NCBI GenBank assembly: GCA_028875245.1
Contig: JAPPEU010000080.1
Span: 1 to 64,000 of the forward strand
Direction: 5' to 3'
DNA from: Chloroflexota bacterium
GTDB lineage: Bacteria; Chloroflexota; Anaerolineae; Aggregatilineales; Phototrophicaceae
DNA: 64,000 bases
The position numbers were made by a program, and so were the translations under genes. The notes beneath the pieces were generated by a model that did not search any database, was not told where the DNA came from, and saw only the letters and a program-made list of their open reading frames with translations. Of this stretch, positions 1 through 7,787 are shown one piece after another. The first letter of the stretch is position 1. The number at the start of each line of letters is the position of its first letter.

Positions 1-1
1 G

Positions 2-151
2 ATGCTGATGTTCTCCAGCGATTATCCGCATTGGGATGGCGATACGCCGGATTTCGCCCTGCGGCATTTGAGCCCGGCATTGCGCGAGGCGGTGATGTAC
101 GGCAATGCGCTGGAGGTCTTTCATATCGAGGCGCGAGAACATGTCGGCTAA
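2..151 (+). CDS. Amidohydrolase (family 2) C-terminal fragment, cut by window edge
   Basis: The open frame runs from the window edge to a TAA at 149-151 and gives 49 residues. It contains FSSDYPHWDGDTP followed by a YGNALEVF-like end. That pairing (a metal-site Asp in S-D-Y-P-H, then a closing YGNA[LE]xF helix) is typical of amidohydrolase 2 / ACMSD-type TIM-barrel hydrolases. The start lies outside the window. The next gene, a Rieske protein, overlaps it by 11 bases, so the two are probably translationally coupled. In Chloroflexota-like genomes such amidohydrolases often sit beside small Rieske proteins. The substrate cannot be told from this piece. Confidence 0.7.
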   Translation: MLMFSSDYPHWDGDTPDFALRHLSPALREAVMYGNALEVFHIEAREHVG

Positions 152-497
152 TGCCGAAGTGTTCGTGGCGGCGCTGGGCGATCTCGGCCCTGGCGAGCGC
201 CGGATCATCAGGGTGGATGACAAATCGATCGGCATATTCAACACCGGCTCGCGGATTGTGGCGGTGCTGAATATCTGCCCGCACGCCCTCGCGCCCGTCT
301 GCCTGGGCAAGCTTGGCGGGACGACGCTGCCGTCTCAACCCGGCGAATTCAATTGGGGCCGCCAAAACGAAATCCTGCGCTGCCCCTGGCATGGCTGGGA
401 ATTCGATCTGCACAGCGGTCAGTGTTTGACCGACCGGCGCCGGCTCAAGCGCTTCCCGGTCGTCATCCGCGACGATCGAATCTATGTCGAGGTCTAG
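141..497 (+). CDS. Small Rieske [2Fe-2S] protein
   Basis: A 118-residue soluble protein with the two Rieske half-motifs, CPH at residues 46-48 and CPWHGWEF from residue 81, which ligate a 2Fe-2S cluster through two Cys and two His. The 32-residue spacer between them is longer than the usual 15-17. No catalytic oxygenase domain follows, so it is probably a ferredoxin-like electron carrier or small dioxygenase component. I chose the ATG at 141 because it overlaps the end of the upstream amidohydrolase gene and the protein then begins just before the fold. It is likely co-transcribed with that gene. Its redox partner is not visible. Confidence 0.8.
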   Translation: MSANAEVFVAALGDLGPGERRIIRVDDKSIGIFNTGSRIVAVLNICPHALAPVCLGKLGGTTLPSQPGEFNWGRQNEILRCPWHGWEFDLHSGQCLTDRRRLKRFPVVIRDDRIYVEV

Positions 498-500
498 CGC

Positions 501-923
501 TTAGCTGTTGACCTGGATATATTCGACAACCTCGCCGCTGGGTCCTTTGAAAAACGCCAAACTGATATTCAGCGGTCCCATTTGAACCGTTGTCAGCTCG
601 ACGGTGATTTCCATGCCGGCGGCGCGGACGCGCTCGAGCGCCGTCTCGATGTCGGTGGTTTGCAGCGCGAAGTGGAAGACGACGTTGCCGGTCGCGTCAT
701 TAGAAGGCTGCGTCCCGGGAATGGGCTCGAATAACTCCATGTGGCTGCCATCGCCGATGTCGAGAATCACGGCGCGGCGTCCCTGGTTTTCAAAGCCGAC
801 GACTTCGGTCATGCCCATGACTTCGGTATAGAAGGCGACCGAGGCTTCGTAGTCGGTGGTCTGGATGGCGATGTGGTGGGCGCCCAAACCGGGGATCGCT
901 TGATTCTTGTTTCCGATTGGCAT
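501..923 (-). CDS. VOC (glyoxalase/bleomycin resistance) family protein
   Basis: A 140-residue protein with two beta-alpha-beta-beta-beta modules. Candidate metal ligands are in HHIAIQ (about His17), HMELFEP (about Glu63), VFHFALQ (about His84) and VVEYIQ (about Glu134), the His/Glu/His/Glu layout of VOC metalloenzymes such as glyoxalase I and methylmalonyl-CoA epimerase. The ATG has an AGGAGAG ribosome site seven bases or so upstream. It is convergent with the Rieske gene, with only three bases between stops. The window also encodes methylmalonyl-CoA mutase, but that lies 30 kb away, so an epimerase role is only a possibility. Confidence 0.75.
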   Translation of the reverse strand: MPIGNKNQAIPGLGAHHIAIQTTDYEASVAFYTEVMGMTEVVGFENQGRRAVILDIGDGSHMELFEPIPGTQPSNDATGNVVFHFALQTTDIETALERVRAAGMEITVELTTVQMGPLNISLAFFKGPSGEVVEYIQVNS

Positions 924-969
924 TTGACTCTCCTCTTTTGTTCATCTGAAGCCATCTCGTTTTGCTATT

Positions 970-2013
970 CTAGCACTCGCTTCGCTTCTCATTCCATAGG
1001 TTGCCCCGTTTCAAGAATATCGCGGGATCATCCAGCCATTCGCCGTAGCCGATGCGCCGGTTGTCGGTCAGCCAGTCGAGCAGCGCGTCCAGGCAGGCAG
1101 CGAGCTCCGCATTGTCGATGTCAAGCGTGAAGCCGCCGTATTCGGGCCTGTCATCAAGCGCGGTGACAGCAAAGCTGCCCTCAGAGTCTCGGGCGGCGTC
1201 GCGGTTGCCGATCTCGCCACGGGCGACCGCATCGATTTCAGCATTAGCCAGCGCTTCCAGCAGTTCAATGTCGCCAATTCTACTGCCGAGGTAAATCACT
1301 TGGGGCCCCGTGTCCGGCCGATAGAGGCCTTGCCGTTCAACCAGCGCATTAGACGCGCCCGCCGCAGTGATGAGAAAATCGGCGCTGCCATCGGCGATGA
1401 TGACGCCGTCGGCAGTTTCTACATGGACACCGTCCGCCAGAACGCCTTCCTCATCGACGAGGCCGACCAGTTGCAGCAGGCGCTCTTCCCCAGTTGTGCC
1501 GGCGAGGACGCCAACGCGGTCCGCGCTCGTCAAGTCAGCGTGAGTCTTTAAGCGCTGGGTATCTTCAGCGCGGACGAGCAGGGATTGACGAAAGGCGATG
1601 TGCCCCGACGTAAATGTGATTGCTTCAGCGCCGGACCTATCCCGCCTGCGGGACTCCAGGATGGTGATGCCGCCGCCAATGATGTCATATTCCGGGTTGG
1701 CGGAGCGCAGCCAAATGCCGTCCCAGTCCGAGATGGCTTGTCGATTGAAGGACAGCCCGGCGCCTTCCATGGCTTCAAGAGCGGTGAAAAGATCGGCTTC
1801 GTAGCCGCGGTGCAGGTTATAATCTGCCGAATCGGGGTCCGTCGCGGCGCTGAAACTGACGGGTTCAAAGTAGGCATAGAAGCCGAGATTGAGGGCGCGG
1901 TTGGCGCAGGCTTCGCCTCCTTCACCGAAGGATGAAAAGACGGCAAAGCGCATCATAAGCGTCCCAATCAGCAGGACTTTGACGATGGTAGATACTGACA
2001 GTATACTGGTCAT
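970..2013 (-). CDS. Periplasmic amino-acid-type solute-binding protein (SBP family 3)
   Basis: About 347 residues. An N-terminal hydrophobic stretch (TIVKVLLIGTLMMRFAVF) looks like a signal peptide or anchor. The body resembles family 3 binding proteins, with a ligand-site region LNLGFYAYFEPVSF, DYNLHRGYEADLFTALEA, and a later DRVGVLAGTTGEERL hinge section. I place the start at the ATG at 2013 rather than 2067, because the extra 18 residues upstream have no signal character. No permease or ATPase gene sits next to it, so it is an orphan binding protein or a sensor-like one. It is divergent from the glycine-betaine-type binding protein at 2167. Confidence 0.65.
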   Translation of the reverse strand: MTSILSVSTIVKVLLIGTLMMRFAVFSSFGEGGEACANRALNLGFYAYFEPVSFSAATDPDSADYNLHRGYEADLFTALEAMEGAGLSFNRQAISDWDGIWLRSANPEYDIIGGGITILESRRRDRSGAEAITFTSGHIAFRQSLLVRAEDTQRLKTHADLTSADRVGVLAGTTGEERLLQLVGLVDEEGVLADGVHVETADGVIIADGSADFLITAAGASNALVERQGLYRPDTGPQVIYLGSRIGDIELLEALANAEIDAVARGEIGNRDAARDSEGSFAVTALDDRPEYGGFTLDIDNAELAACLDALLDWLTDNRRIGYGEWLDDPAIFLKRGNLWNEKRSEC

Positions 2014-2166
2014 GATCAATGGTCCACCAGATATGATTGTTGATAGAGGGCAATCAGCGACCCTCATATGACAAATGATATAACAGTTGCTGTCTTAGAA
2101 AAGCCCATGAGCGGAAGCTTCGCCCAAACGAAACATTGTGCAACTGGCAAGCGATTAGTTGGGAGA

Positions 2167-3177
2167 ATGGCCATGCTTGCGCAAGTCCGGCTATTTCTGA
2201 TGATTGCTCTGATTTATGTACTGCTGGCGAGCCATGCGGCAGCGCAGCAAGAGCCAATTGTATTTGCCGATCTTAGTTGGGATAGCGCTCGGTCGCAGAA
2301 TCGAATCGCGCAATACATCGTGGAGAAGGGTTATGGTTACCCGACGGATCTGATACCTGGCGGGACGGTCGATCTGTTCGCGGGCTTGCGGCAGGGCGAA
2401 AGCGATATCATGATGGAGCTGTGGCTTCCCAACAATAGCGAAGCCTGGGAAGACGCGATCATCGTCGGCGAGGTGGTTTCCTTGGGCGAAAGCCTGAGCA
2501 AACTGAGCCAGTCCGCTTTTATGATTCCTGCGTATGTGCAGGAGGCGCACCCCGATTTGGACCATGTTGAAGACCTGAAAGATGAGGCCTATCGTAGCTT
2601 GTTCGTCACAGCCGAAAGCGGGGGCAAGGCGGCATTGGTTTCCTGTGTGGAAGGCTGGGCTTGTCATGCGGTCAACGCCCTTCAAGTGACGGGTTACGGC
2701 TTGGATGATTATGTCCAAGTCATCACGCCGGAATCCGAAGCGGCATTGCACAATAGTCTGTTTGAATCCTACGAGCAGAAGGCGCCTTGGCTGGGTTATC
2801 TGGATAGCAGCATGGCGCCCTCGCTCAAGCTGGATATGGTTCAATTGGAGGAGCCGGCGCATAGCGAACAGTGCTGGATTACGACCAAAGCCTGCGGTTA
2901 TGCGGATACGATGCTCTTGATCGCAGCGCGGCCGGAGTTGCTGATGCGCGCGCCTGAAGTGGCTCAAATGCTGCGCAAATGGGATTTGAACGCGGCGGCC
3001 TACCGGGCCCTTTCAGGCTGGCGGATAGACAATGAAGCCAGCTATGCGGATACGGCTGTTTGGTGGTTAAATGAGAACGAAGAGATCTGGCGCGAGTGGG
3101 TCACTGAAGAAGCAGCTGCTGGCATTTGGGCGGCGCTTGAGGGCGGCGCGGGCGCTGAAGGGTGGCCGGACGCGTAG
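2167..3177 (+). CDS. Glycine betaine/proline-type ABC transporter substrate-binding protein (OpuAC family)
   Basis: The 336-residue protein starts with a clear signal peptide ending near SHAAA-QQ. It then has the OpuAC pattern: PIVFADLSWDSARSQN, IPGGTVDLFAGLRQGESDI, and MMELWLPNNSEAW, which lines the quaternary-amine pocket in this family. The ATG at 2167 is preferred over an earlier ATG at 2068 because it places the hydrophobic core at the very N-terminus. No OpuAA or OpuAB gene is adjacent. Aromatic residues suited to cation-pi binding (several Trp) are present. The ligand is likely betaine, choline or proline-betaine, but this is inference from family. Confidence 0.75.
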   Translation: MAMLAQVRLFLMIALIYVLLASHAAAQQEPIVFADLSWDSARSQNRIAQYIVEKGYGYPTDLIPGGTVDLFAGLRQGESDIMMELWLPNNSEAWEDAIIVGEVVSLGESLSKLSQSAFMIPAYVQEAHPDLDHVEDLKDEAYRSLFVTAESGGKAALVSCVEGWACHAVNALQVTGYGLDDYVQVITPESEAALHNSLFESYEQKAPWLGYLDSSMAPSLKLDMVQLEEPAHSEQCWITTKACGYADTMLLIAARPELLMRAPEVAQMLRKWDLNAAAYRALSGWRIDNEASYADTAVWWLNENEEIWREWVTEEAAAGIWAALEGGAGAEGWPDA

Positions 3178-3272
3178 CGCCATCCGCGTTGGACAAACGC
3201 GGGGCAGGCTTGCTGAGGGCGCTGACACTTGTCTATCCTAACGACCGGCATCGCCACGACAGGCATGAAATA

Positions 3273-4259
3273 ATGCGCGGGCAGCGCGCCGTCGTCAGCG
3301 CGCCGGGTCAAGTAGCACTGCAGGGGCTTGATCCGCCGCAGCCGCAAAAGGGGCAGGTCCTGCTGCAGGCGCTGAACACGCTGATCAGCCCCGGCACCGA
3401 ACGCGCTTTTTTCCTCAATCTCGCGAATACGAATCCAGCTTACCCGTATTGCCCCGGCTATAGTTTTGTCGGCGAGGTCAGCGCCCTTGGCGACGACGTG
3501 CGGACTTTGAAGAAGGGCGATCGGGTTGTCTGCCGGGCGGCCCATCAATCGCATGCCCTGATTGATGCCAGTGACTGTCTCAAGGCGCCGGCTGCGCTCG
3601 CCGATGATGAAGCGGCCTTCTTCGCGCTGCTGGCGATCGCGATGCAGGGCCTGCGCAAAACGCGCATTGAACTGGGCGAATCGGTGCTCGTCGTTGGCGC
3701 GGGGCTTGTTGGCATTCTGGCGATGCGCCTGGCGCAGCTTTCGGGCGGGCTGCCCGTGGTCGGGGTTGATTTGGACCGGCGGCGGCTGGCATTGGCGAAG
3801 CAGGTCGCGGCGGATGAGGTATTGCTAAGCGGCGAGGGGCTGCAAGAGGAGCTGCGCGATCTTCTCGGGGCGGAGGGCGCGGATGTTGTCATTGAGGCGA
3901 CCGGGGCGCCGGCGGCTGCGCTGACCGCCTTTCAGTTGGCGGCGGCGCGGGGGCGCGTCGCCTTGGTGGGAAGCGCGCGCGGCGTCACCGACGGCGTCAA
4001 TTTTTATCGCGATGTGCATAAGAAAGGACTGCTGGTCATCGGCGGGCACGAAAGCGCTCAACCACAGGGGGATAGCAGCCCGGGATATTGGACGCCGCGG
4101 CGGGAATATGCTGTCGCGCTCGACTTGCTGGCCCGCGGCCGCGTACAAACGGCGCCGCTGATCACGCATCGTTACAACTGGCGCGAGTTTCGGGCGGCCT
4201 ATGCCCATCTGGCCGATTGGGACAATAGTGCGATGGGGATGATAATCGAATGGGACTGA
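3273..4259 (+). CDS. Medium-chain dehydrogenase/reductase (zinc-type alcohol dehydrogenase family)
   Basis: About 328 residues. It has a GroES-like N-terminal domain (ISPGTERAF, PGYSFVGEV, GDRVVCRAAHQSH) and a Rossmann fold with GAGLVG near residues 142-147 followed by VVGVDLDRRRL, the NAD(P)-binding acidic end. The structural zinc Cys cluster is absent, so it belongs to the zinc-poor MDR group often annotated as zinc-binding alcohol dehydrogenase beside sugar catabolic genes. I chose the ATG at 3273, since the residues before it show no fold. Its stop overlaps the ATG of the esterase gene at 4250, so the two form an operon. The substrate is probably a sugar or polyol, by inference. Confidence 0.7.
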   Translation: MRGQRAVVSAPGQVALQGLDPPQPQKGQVLLQALNTLISPGTERAFFLNLANTNPAYPYCPGYSFVGEVSALGDDVRTLKKGDRVVCRAAHQSHALIDASDCLKAPAALADDEAAFFALLAIAMQGLRKTRIELGESVLVVGAGLVGILAMRLAQLSGGLPVVGVDLDRRRLALAKQVAADEVLLSGEGLQEELRDLLGAEGADVVIEATGAPAAALTAFQLAAARGRVALVGSARGVTDGVNFYRDVHKKGLLVIGGHESAQPQGDSSPGYWTPRREYAVALDLLARGRVQTAPLITHRYNWREFRAAYAHLADWDNSAMGMIIEWD

Positions 4260-5197
4260 TAGCGAACCCGCAAGAAACGCGAGGTAGTTTATGGCAGCTG
4301 CTCGGCGACATTCCAGCGCCGGGGCGGCCGCAGGCGTCGCTCATATCGCGGCGCGAAGAAAAGACCTACAGCCTGGAGCATTTCTCATTTGAAAACGGCA
4401 TCGGCGATACAGTGTACGGCTATCTGATCCTGCCGCGGAACATTGACTATCCGGCGCCGGCGCTGCTCTATCACCATGAACACGGCGGCAAGTATTCGCT
4501 GGGCAAGGACGCCGCGATCAAGATACGCGAAAATGGCTACGCGCCCGGGCTGGCGCTGGCGGAAGCGGGCTTCGTCGTGATGGCGATTGACGCCTATGGC
4601 TTCGGCCAGCGGGAACATCAGGGTCCGGCCGGCGCGCGTGAAAGCGGCCGCGCCACGGAACTGTCGCTGTTCAAGCACTTCCTTTGGCAGGGCAAGACGC
4701 TTTGGGGCATGATGCTGCATGATGATTTGACCGCGCTGGCGACGCTGCAAAGCCGCCCCGAAGTGGACGAAAATCGCATCGGCGCGGTTGGCATGAGCCT
4801 GGGCGCCTCACGGACGACCTGGGTCGGCGCGCTTGCTGAATCGGTCAAGGCGGTCGCGCCCATCTCACAGATGACCCGCTATCGCGACTTCGCGGACGCC
4901 GGCGATCTGGCCCAGCACGGCATCTATTATTATGTCCCGGGCGTCTTGGCTTCGGGCCTGGATATGGAGCACATCGTCGCCCTGACGGCGCCGCGCCATC
5001 AATTGATCTTGACCGGGGACAGCGACCCGCTCTCGCCGCTCTCCGGCATTCACAAGGTCATGGATTTCGCGCAACAGGTCTATCGGGAACAGGGCGCGGA
5101 AGACAAGCTGGAACTCGTGCTATATAAAGGCGTCGCCCATGCCTATCTGCCGGCGATGATGGAAGCGGCGCTCGGTTTTTTCCGCCGAACGCTCTAG
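4250..5197 (+). CDS. Alpha/beta hydrolase, dienelactone hydrolase/acetyl-esterase-like
   Basis: A 315-residue hydrolase with a complete catalytic triad: nucleophile Ser183 in GMSLGAS, acid in TGDSDPL (about Asp257 or Asp259) and His297 in GVAHAYL. The oxyanion region is YHHEHGGKYSLGKD. Strands and helices are in the order of the family that includes acetyl-xylan esterases and dienelactone hydrolases. No signal peptide is visible, so it is cytoplasmic. It overlaps the upstream dehydrogenase gene by ten bases. The pair may process a carbohydrate ester or lactone, but the substrate is not evident. Confidence 0.75.
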   Translation: MGLIANPQETRGSLWQLLGDIPAPGRPQASLISRREEKTYSLEHFSFENGIGDTVYGYLILPRNIDYPAPALLYHHEHGGKYSLGKDAAIKIRENGYAPGLALAEAGFVVMAIDAYGFGQREHQGPAGARESGRATELSLFKHFLWQGKTLWGMMLHDDLTALATLQSRPEVDENRIGAVGMSLGASRTTWVGALAESVKAVAPISQMTRYRDFADAGDLAQHGIYYYVPGVLASGLDMEHIVALTAPRHQLILTGDSDPLSPLSGIHKVMDFAQQVYREQGAEDKLELVLYKGVAHAYLPAMMEAALGFFRRTL

Positions 5198-5487
5198 GCG
5201 CTGTCGACGCCGCGCGCATCAAATCTCGTCGGCCCGTCTCTGAGCACGATAAGGAATCCAACGGCTAACCCGATTCCGATCGCTCATGACAAGCAGCCCA
5301 GAATGACTTGTGCCCGCAAGCGCTCAAGTTAAGTTTTGGCCAGCTTCATGCGCAGGAGCGTTTGATGTCGCGGCCTGAAGTCAAGGTTCATCCTGGCGGC
5401 AGCGCGTATAGCACATTGCAGCGCACAGCGCGAAGAGCGTACGGGTACAGGGTGTAATTCGGACGCTCATATTTGTCTTGACGTCCA
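5198..5487. other. Intergenic gap without recognised content
   Basis: About 290 bases between the esterase stop and the stop of the convergent SDR gene. I see no convincing reading frame, repeat-family copy or strong U-tailed hairpin in it. Base use looks like neighbouring coding DNA, so it may hold a decayed gene that I cannot identify. Confidence 0.4.
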
Positions 5488-6447
5488 TTATTGGCTGACG
5501 GTATTGACCAGCTCAAGACTGACATCGTATAGCTTGCGAGCTAATTGCGCGTCGTGGGCGTTCGGATTGGGCGATGGCATAGGCCAGCCGCCGGAGCGAT
5601 GTTCGCGATTGGGATACAGGATGCTGTTCTGGCTGAAATAGGCGCCATTGTGTTCCGGCGCATCGCTGTCAAGCAGGCAGTGCAGGGTTGTCTGCGCGCC
5701 TTCATAGGGACCCATGATTCCGAGCAGTCCACTAAATGGTCGCAGAGCGAGATTCATGAGAGACCGAACCGGCCCCGGCATGATCTCTGCTCCGAAATTC
5801 GACCGTATCCAGCCGGGATGAACCGAGTAGGCTGTGACATCGCTGCCTTCCAGCCGGCGAGCCAGCTCTTTGGCATGCAGCAAGTTCGCCAGCTTGGATT
5901 GTGAATAAGCCGCGTTGGAGTTGTAAGGTCGTTTCTCAAAATGCAGATCGTCAAAGTTGATGTTCACAGGCTCCCCCCTGCTGACATGCAACACGCTCGA
6001 CAGGCAGACGATGCGAGATGGCGCGCTCGCCTTCAAAATATCAAGCAGCAATTCGGTTAGCAGAAAGTGTCCAAGATGGTTCGTGCCGAACTGGATTTCG
6101 AAACCGTCTCTGGTGCGCCCCTCGTTGGTGACGAGACCGGCGTTGTTGACCAGTCCATCCAGCCGATCGCGCGCGGCGAGGAATTCTTCGGCAAATTGTC
6201 TTACCGATGCCAAGCTGGCCAGGTCCAGCTTCATGATTTCGGCGGATCCGCGCAAGTGCGATAATCGGGCAAAGGCTTCATTACCGGCATCAACACGTCG
6301 GCAAGCGCCTACGACGTGGGCGCCTTGGCGTACCAACTGCTCGCTGGCTGCCAAGCCCGTACCTGAGTTGGCTCCGGTTACAATGTAGACGCGTCCGGCG
6401 AGGTCCATTTGTAAAAGCTTCGGATCACACATTAGCGTTTTGGGCAT
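5488..6447 (-). CDS. Short-chain dehydrogenase/reductase, retinol-dehydrogenase-like
   Basis: About 319 residues. Rossmann motif VTGANSGTG, NNAG motif (VNNAGLV), catalytic Ser in CLSSVLHV and Tyr/Lys in YSQSKLAN place it firmly in the classical-to-extended SDR group that includes retinol and protochlorophyllide reductase-like enzymes. I chose the ATG at 6447 because AAAGGAG lies ten bases upstream, and an earlier ATG at 6495 has none. The protein is soluble. Neither neighbour suggests a pathway: an esterase lies across a gap and a regulator is divergent. Confidence 0.85.
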   Translation of the reverse strand: MPKTLMCDPKLLQMDLAGRVYIVTGANSGTGLAASEQLVRQGAHVVGACRRVDAGNEAFARLSHLRGSAEIMKLDLASLASVRQFAEEFLAARDRLDGLVNNAGLVTNEGRTRDGFEIQFGTNHLGHFLLTELLLDILKASAPSRIVCLSSVLHVSRGEPVNINFDDLHFEKRPYNSNAAYSQSKLANLLHAKELARRLEGSDVTAYSVHPGWIRSNFGAEIMPGPVRSLMNLALRPFSGLLGIMGPYEGAQTTLHCLLDSDAPEHNGAYFSQNSILYPNREHRSGGWPMPSPNPNAHDAQLARKLYDVSLELVNTVSQ

Positions 6448-6618
6448 AGCTGGCTCACTCCTTTGGCTGGCGGAAACTTCGCGGCAATGGTACAAGCCGT
6501 CCCAACTCTATGCTAGCGCAGAAAAAGCGCAAAGGGCTCTCGACGCGAAATCTTCATTCGGCTGCGGGAGAGTAACCTTTTCGGTTGAAATTAGGTAAAT
6601 TGCATCCACCTAGCGCTC

Positions 6619-6733
6619 TGTAGACACACGCGCGGTATAATCGCCGCCCACGCAAAATACCTTGCATCGCGCCGCGTCTTGCTCCCCCTCCTTGATGCTT
6701 CGGGCAGGGGGCCGGGGGGTGGGGTTGGCTGAC
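6619..6733 (+). repeat. Composite intergenic repeat, copy 1 (first half)
   Basis: Begins TGTAGACACACGCGCG and runs through CCACGCAAAA, ACCTTGCATC and a C-rich/G-rich arm pair (CTCCCCCTCC ... GGGGGTGGGG). Copy 2 lies at 9609-9720. In both copies a paired-hairpin element follows directly, so the whole unit is 198 bases long in each place (6619-6816 and 9609-9806). Confidence 0.85.
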
Positions 6734-6742
6734 CGCAACGTA

Positions 6743-6816
6743 AACAGGGACGATCTACCAGGTCGCCCGCCTTTCCATAGTGAAGTTTTCGGGCGACTTA
6801 ATAAGTCGCCCCTACA
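6743..6816 (+). repeat. TGTAGGGGCG paired-hairpin element (degenerate left arm)
   Basis: The right half is a near-perfect hairpin, GGGCGACTTA / TAAGTCGCCC with one base between arms (6791-6811), ending CGCCCCTACA. The left half keeps only GGTCGCCCG. It lies upstream of the FadR-type regulator promoter. Confidence 0.8.
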
Positions 6817-6873
6817 TTGCCAGGCGATGTTGGCGCATCCACTGCTTTCGCCACTTCCTCGTCTGCCGAAAGC

Positions 6874-6902
6874 TTGACAGAAAGGGCGAAACCGCCTAAA
6901 AT
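6874..6902 (+). promoter_or_regulatory. Sigma-70 promoter for the FadR-type regulator
   Basis: TTGACA at 6874-6879, a 17-base spacer, then TAAAAT at 6897-6902. This is one of the best promoter matches in the window. It lies about 50 bases before the GTG start at 6950, which is a sensible leader length. Confidence 0.65.
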
Positions 6903-6913
6903 TGGTAACACCA
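6903..6913 (+). promoter_or_regulatory. Putative FadR/GntR-type operator
   Basis: TGGTAACACCA has four-base arms TGGT/ACCA separated by three bases, which fits the TGGTnnnACCA-like sites known for FadR-subfamily GntR regulators. A second ACCA follows at 6917-6920. It sits immediately after the -10 hexamer, where a bound dimer would block transcription. It therefore probably mediates autoregulation by the protein encoded at 6950. Confidence 0.55.
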
Positions 6914-6949
6914 CTGACCAATCCCACGCTGAGTCAGAAGAGGACAGCC

Positions 6950-7723
6950 GTGAAAGTTGCCTCGCCGAGCCTCTCCGGCTTCAAGACTATCGAAAAAGCC
7001 AGCGTCAAAGACCAGACCCTCGAGCAATTGAAGAATTACATCTTGTCCGGCGTTGTGCGCCTGGGCGAGCGCCTGCCCTCGGAGCGGGCGCTGGCGGATG
7101 TGCTGGGCGTCGGCCGTTACAGCGTGCGCGAGGCGCTGAAGGTCTTGGAAGCGGTGGGCTTGGTGGAATCACGCGTGGGCGACGGCACCTTTTTGACGAC
7201 CAACACGGGCGCGAGTTTCGGGCGCATACTCGGGCTCAGTTTGGCGACCTGGGGCGGCACCATCATTGAGCTGCTGGACGCGCGCAAGATGATTGAAGCG
7301 GAAGCGGCGCGGGCGGCGGCGGAACGCGCCTCGCCGGAAGAAATCGACCTGATCGAAAGAGAATTAGAGACGATGCGCGCCAATATGGACCGGGCGCAGC
7401 CTTACTTGCAGGCCGACTTTAATTTTCACCGGCGCATTGGCGAAGCGAGCCACAACGCCATCATCAGCCAGTTCGTAAGCAATCTGATCGACCTGTTGGA
7501 AGAAGCCTTGCGGGAATCGCGCTCCGACAGCTTGCCGGCGCAGGCGGAAGGCGGCGGCACGCACCAGGCGATTTACGACGCTATCGCCCGGCGAGACGCC
7601 GACGCGGCCGGCAACCTCATGCGCGGCCATATCCAGTTCAGCAGCGAGGTCTGGCAGACCGTAATTTCCCTGACAGCCGAGACAGAAAGTGATTCAACCA
7701 GCCCGCCATCAGCAATGGGCTAA
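6950..7723 (+). CDS. FadR-subfamily GntR transcriptional regulator
   Basis: About 257 residues. The N-terminal winged helix (about residues 22-85) contains LGERLPSERALADVLGVGRYSVREALKVLEA, LVESRVGDGTFL, the GntR signature; the text is split here only for length. The C-terminal all-helical FCD effector domain has DFNFHRRIGEAS, where Asp and His are metal ligands in this family, and a later GTHQAIYDAI. I chose the GTG at 6950 because AGAGGA precedes it closely; an upstream TTG at 6902 falls inside the promoter. It leads an ABC transporter and galactosidase operon starting 64 bases downstream, which it probably controls in response to a sugar acid. Confidence 0.88.
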   Translation: MKVASPSLSGFKTIEKASVKDQTLEQLKNYILSGVVRLGERLPSERALADVLGVGRYSVREALKVLEAVGLVESRVGDGTFLTTNTGASFGRILGLSLATWGGTIIELLDARKMIEAEAARAAAERASPEEIDLIERELETMRANMDRAQPYLQADFNFHRRIGEASHNAIISQFVSNLIDLLEEALRESRSDSLPAQAEGGGTHQAIYDAIARRDADAAGNLMRGHIQFSSEVWQTVISLTAETESDSTSPPSAMG

Positions 7724-7787
7724 GGAGGTGCTTATCGCCGCGAAATCCCCAGTACGCGAAATGGCCTAGTAATCTTGTTGAGGAGAT

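Noticed and set aside
501..923. Calling the VOC protein methylmalonyl-CoA epimerase
   Set aside because: Metal ligands fit, but so do those of many VOC enzymes, and it is 30 kb from the mutase genes.
7722..7730. A perfect AAGGAGGTG ribosome site just after the FadR-type regulator
   Set aside because: No start codon lies at a usable distance, so I take it as chance or a relic. The binding-protein gene has its own site.
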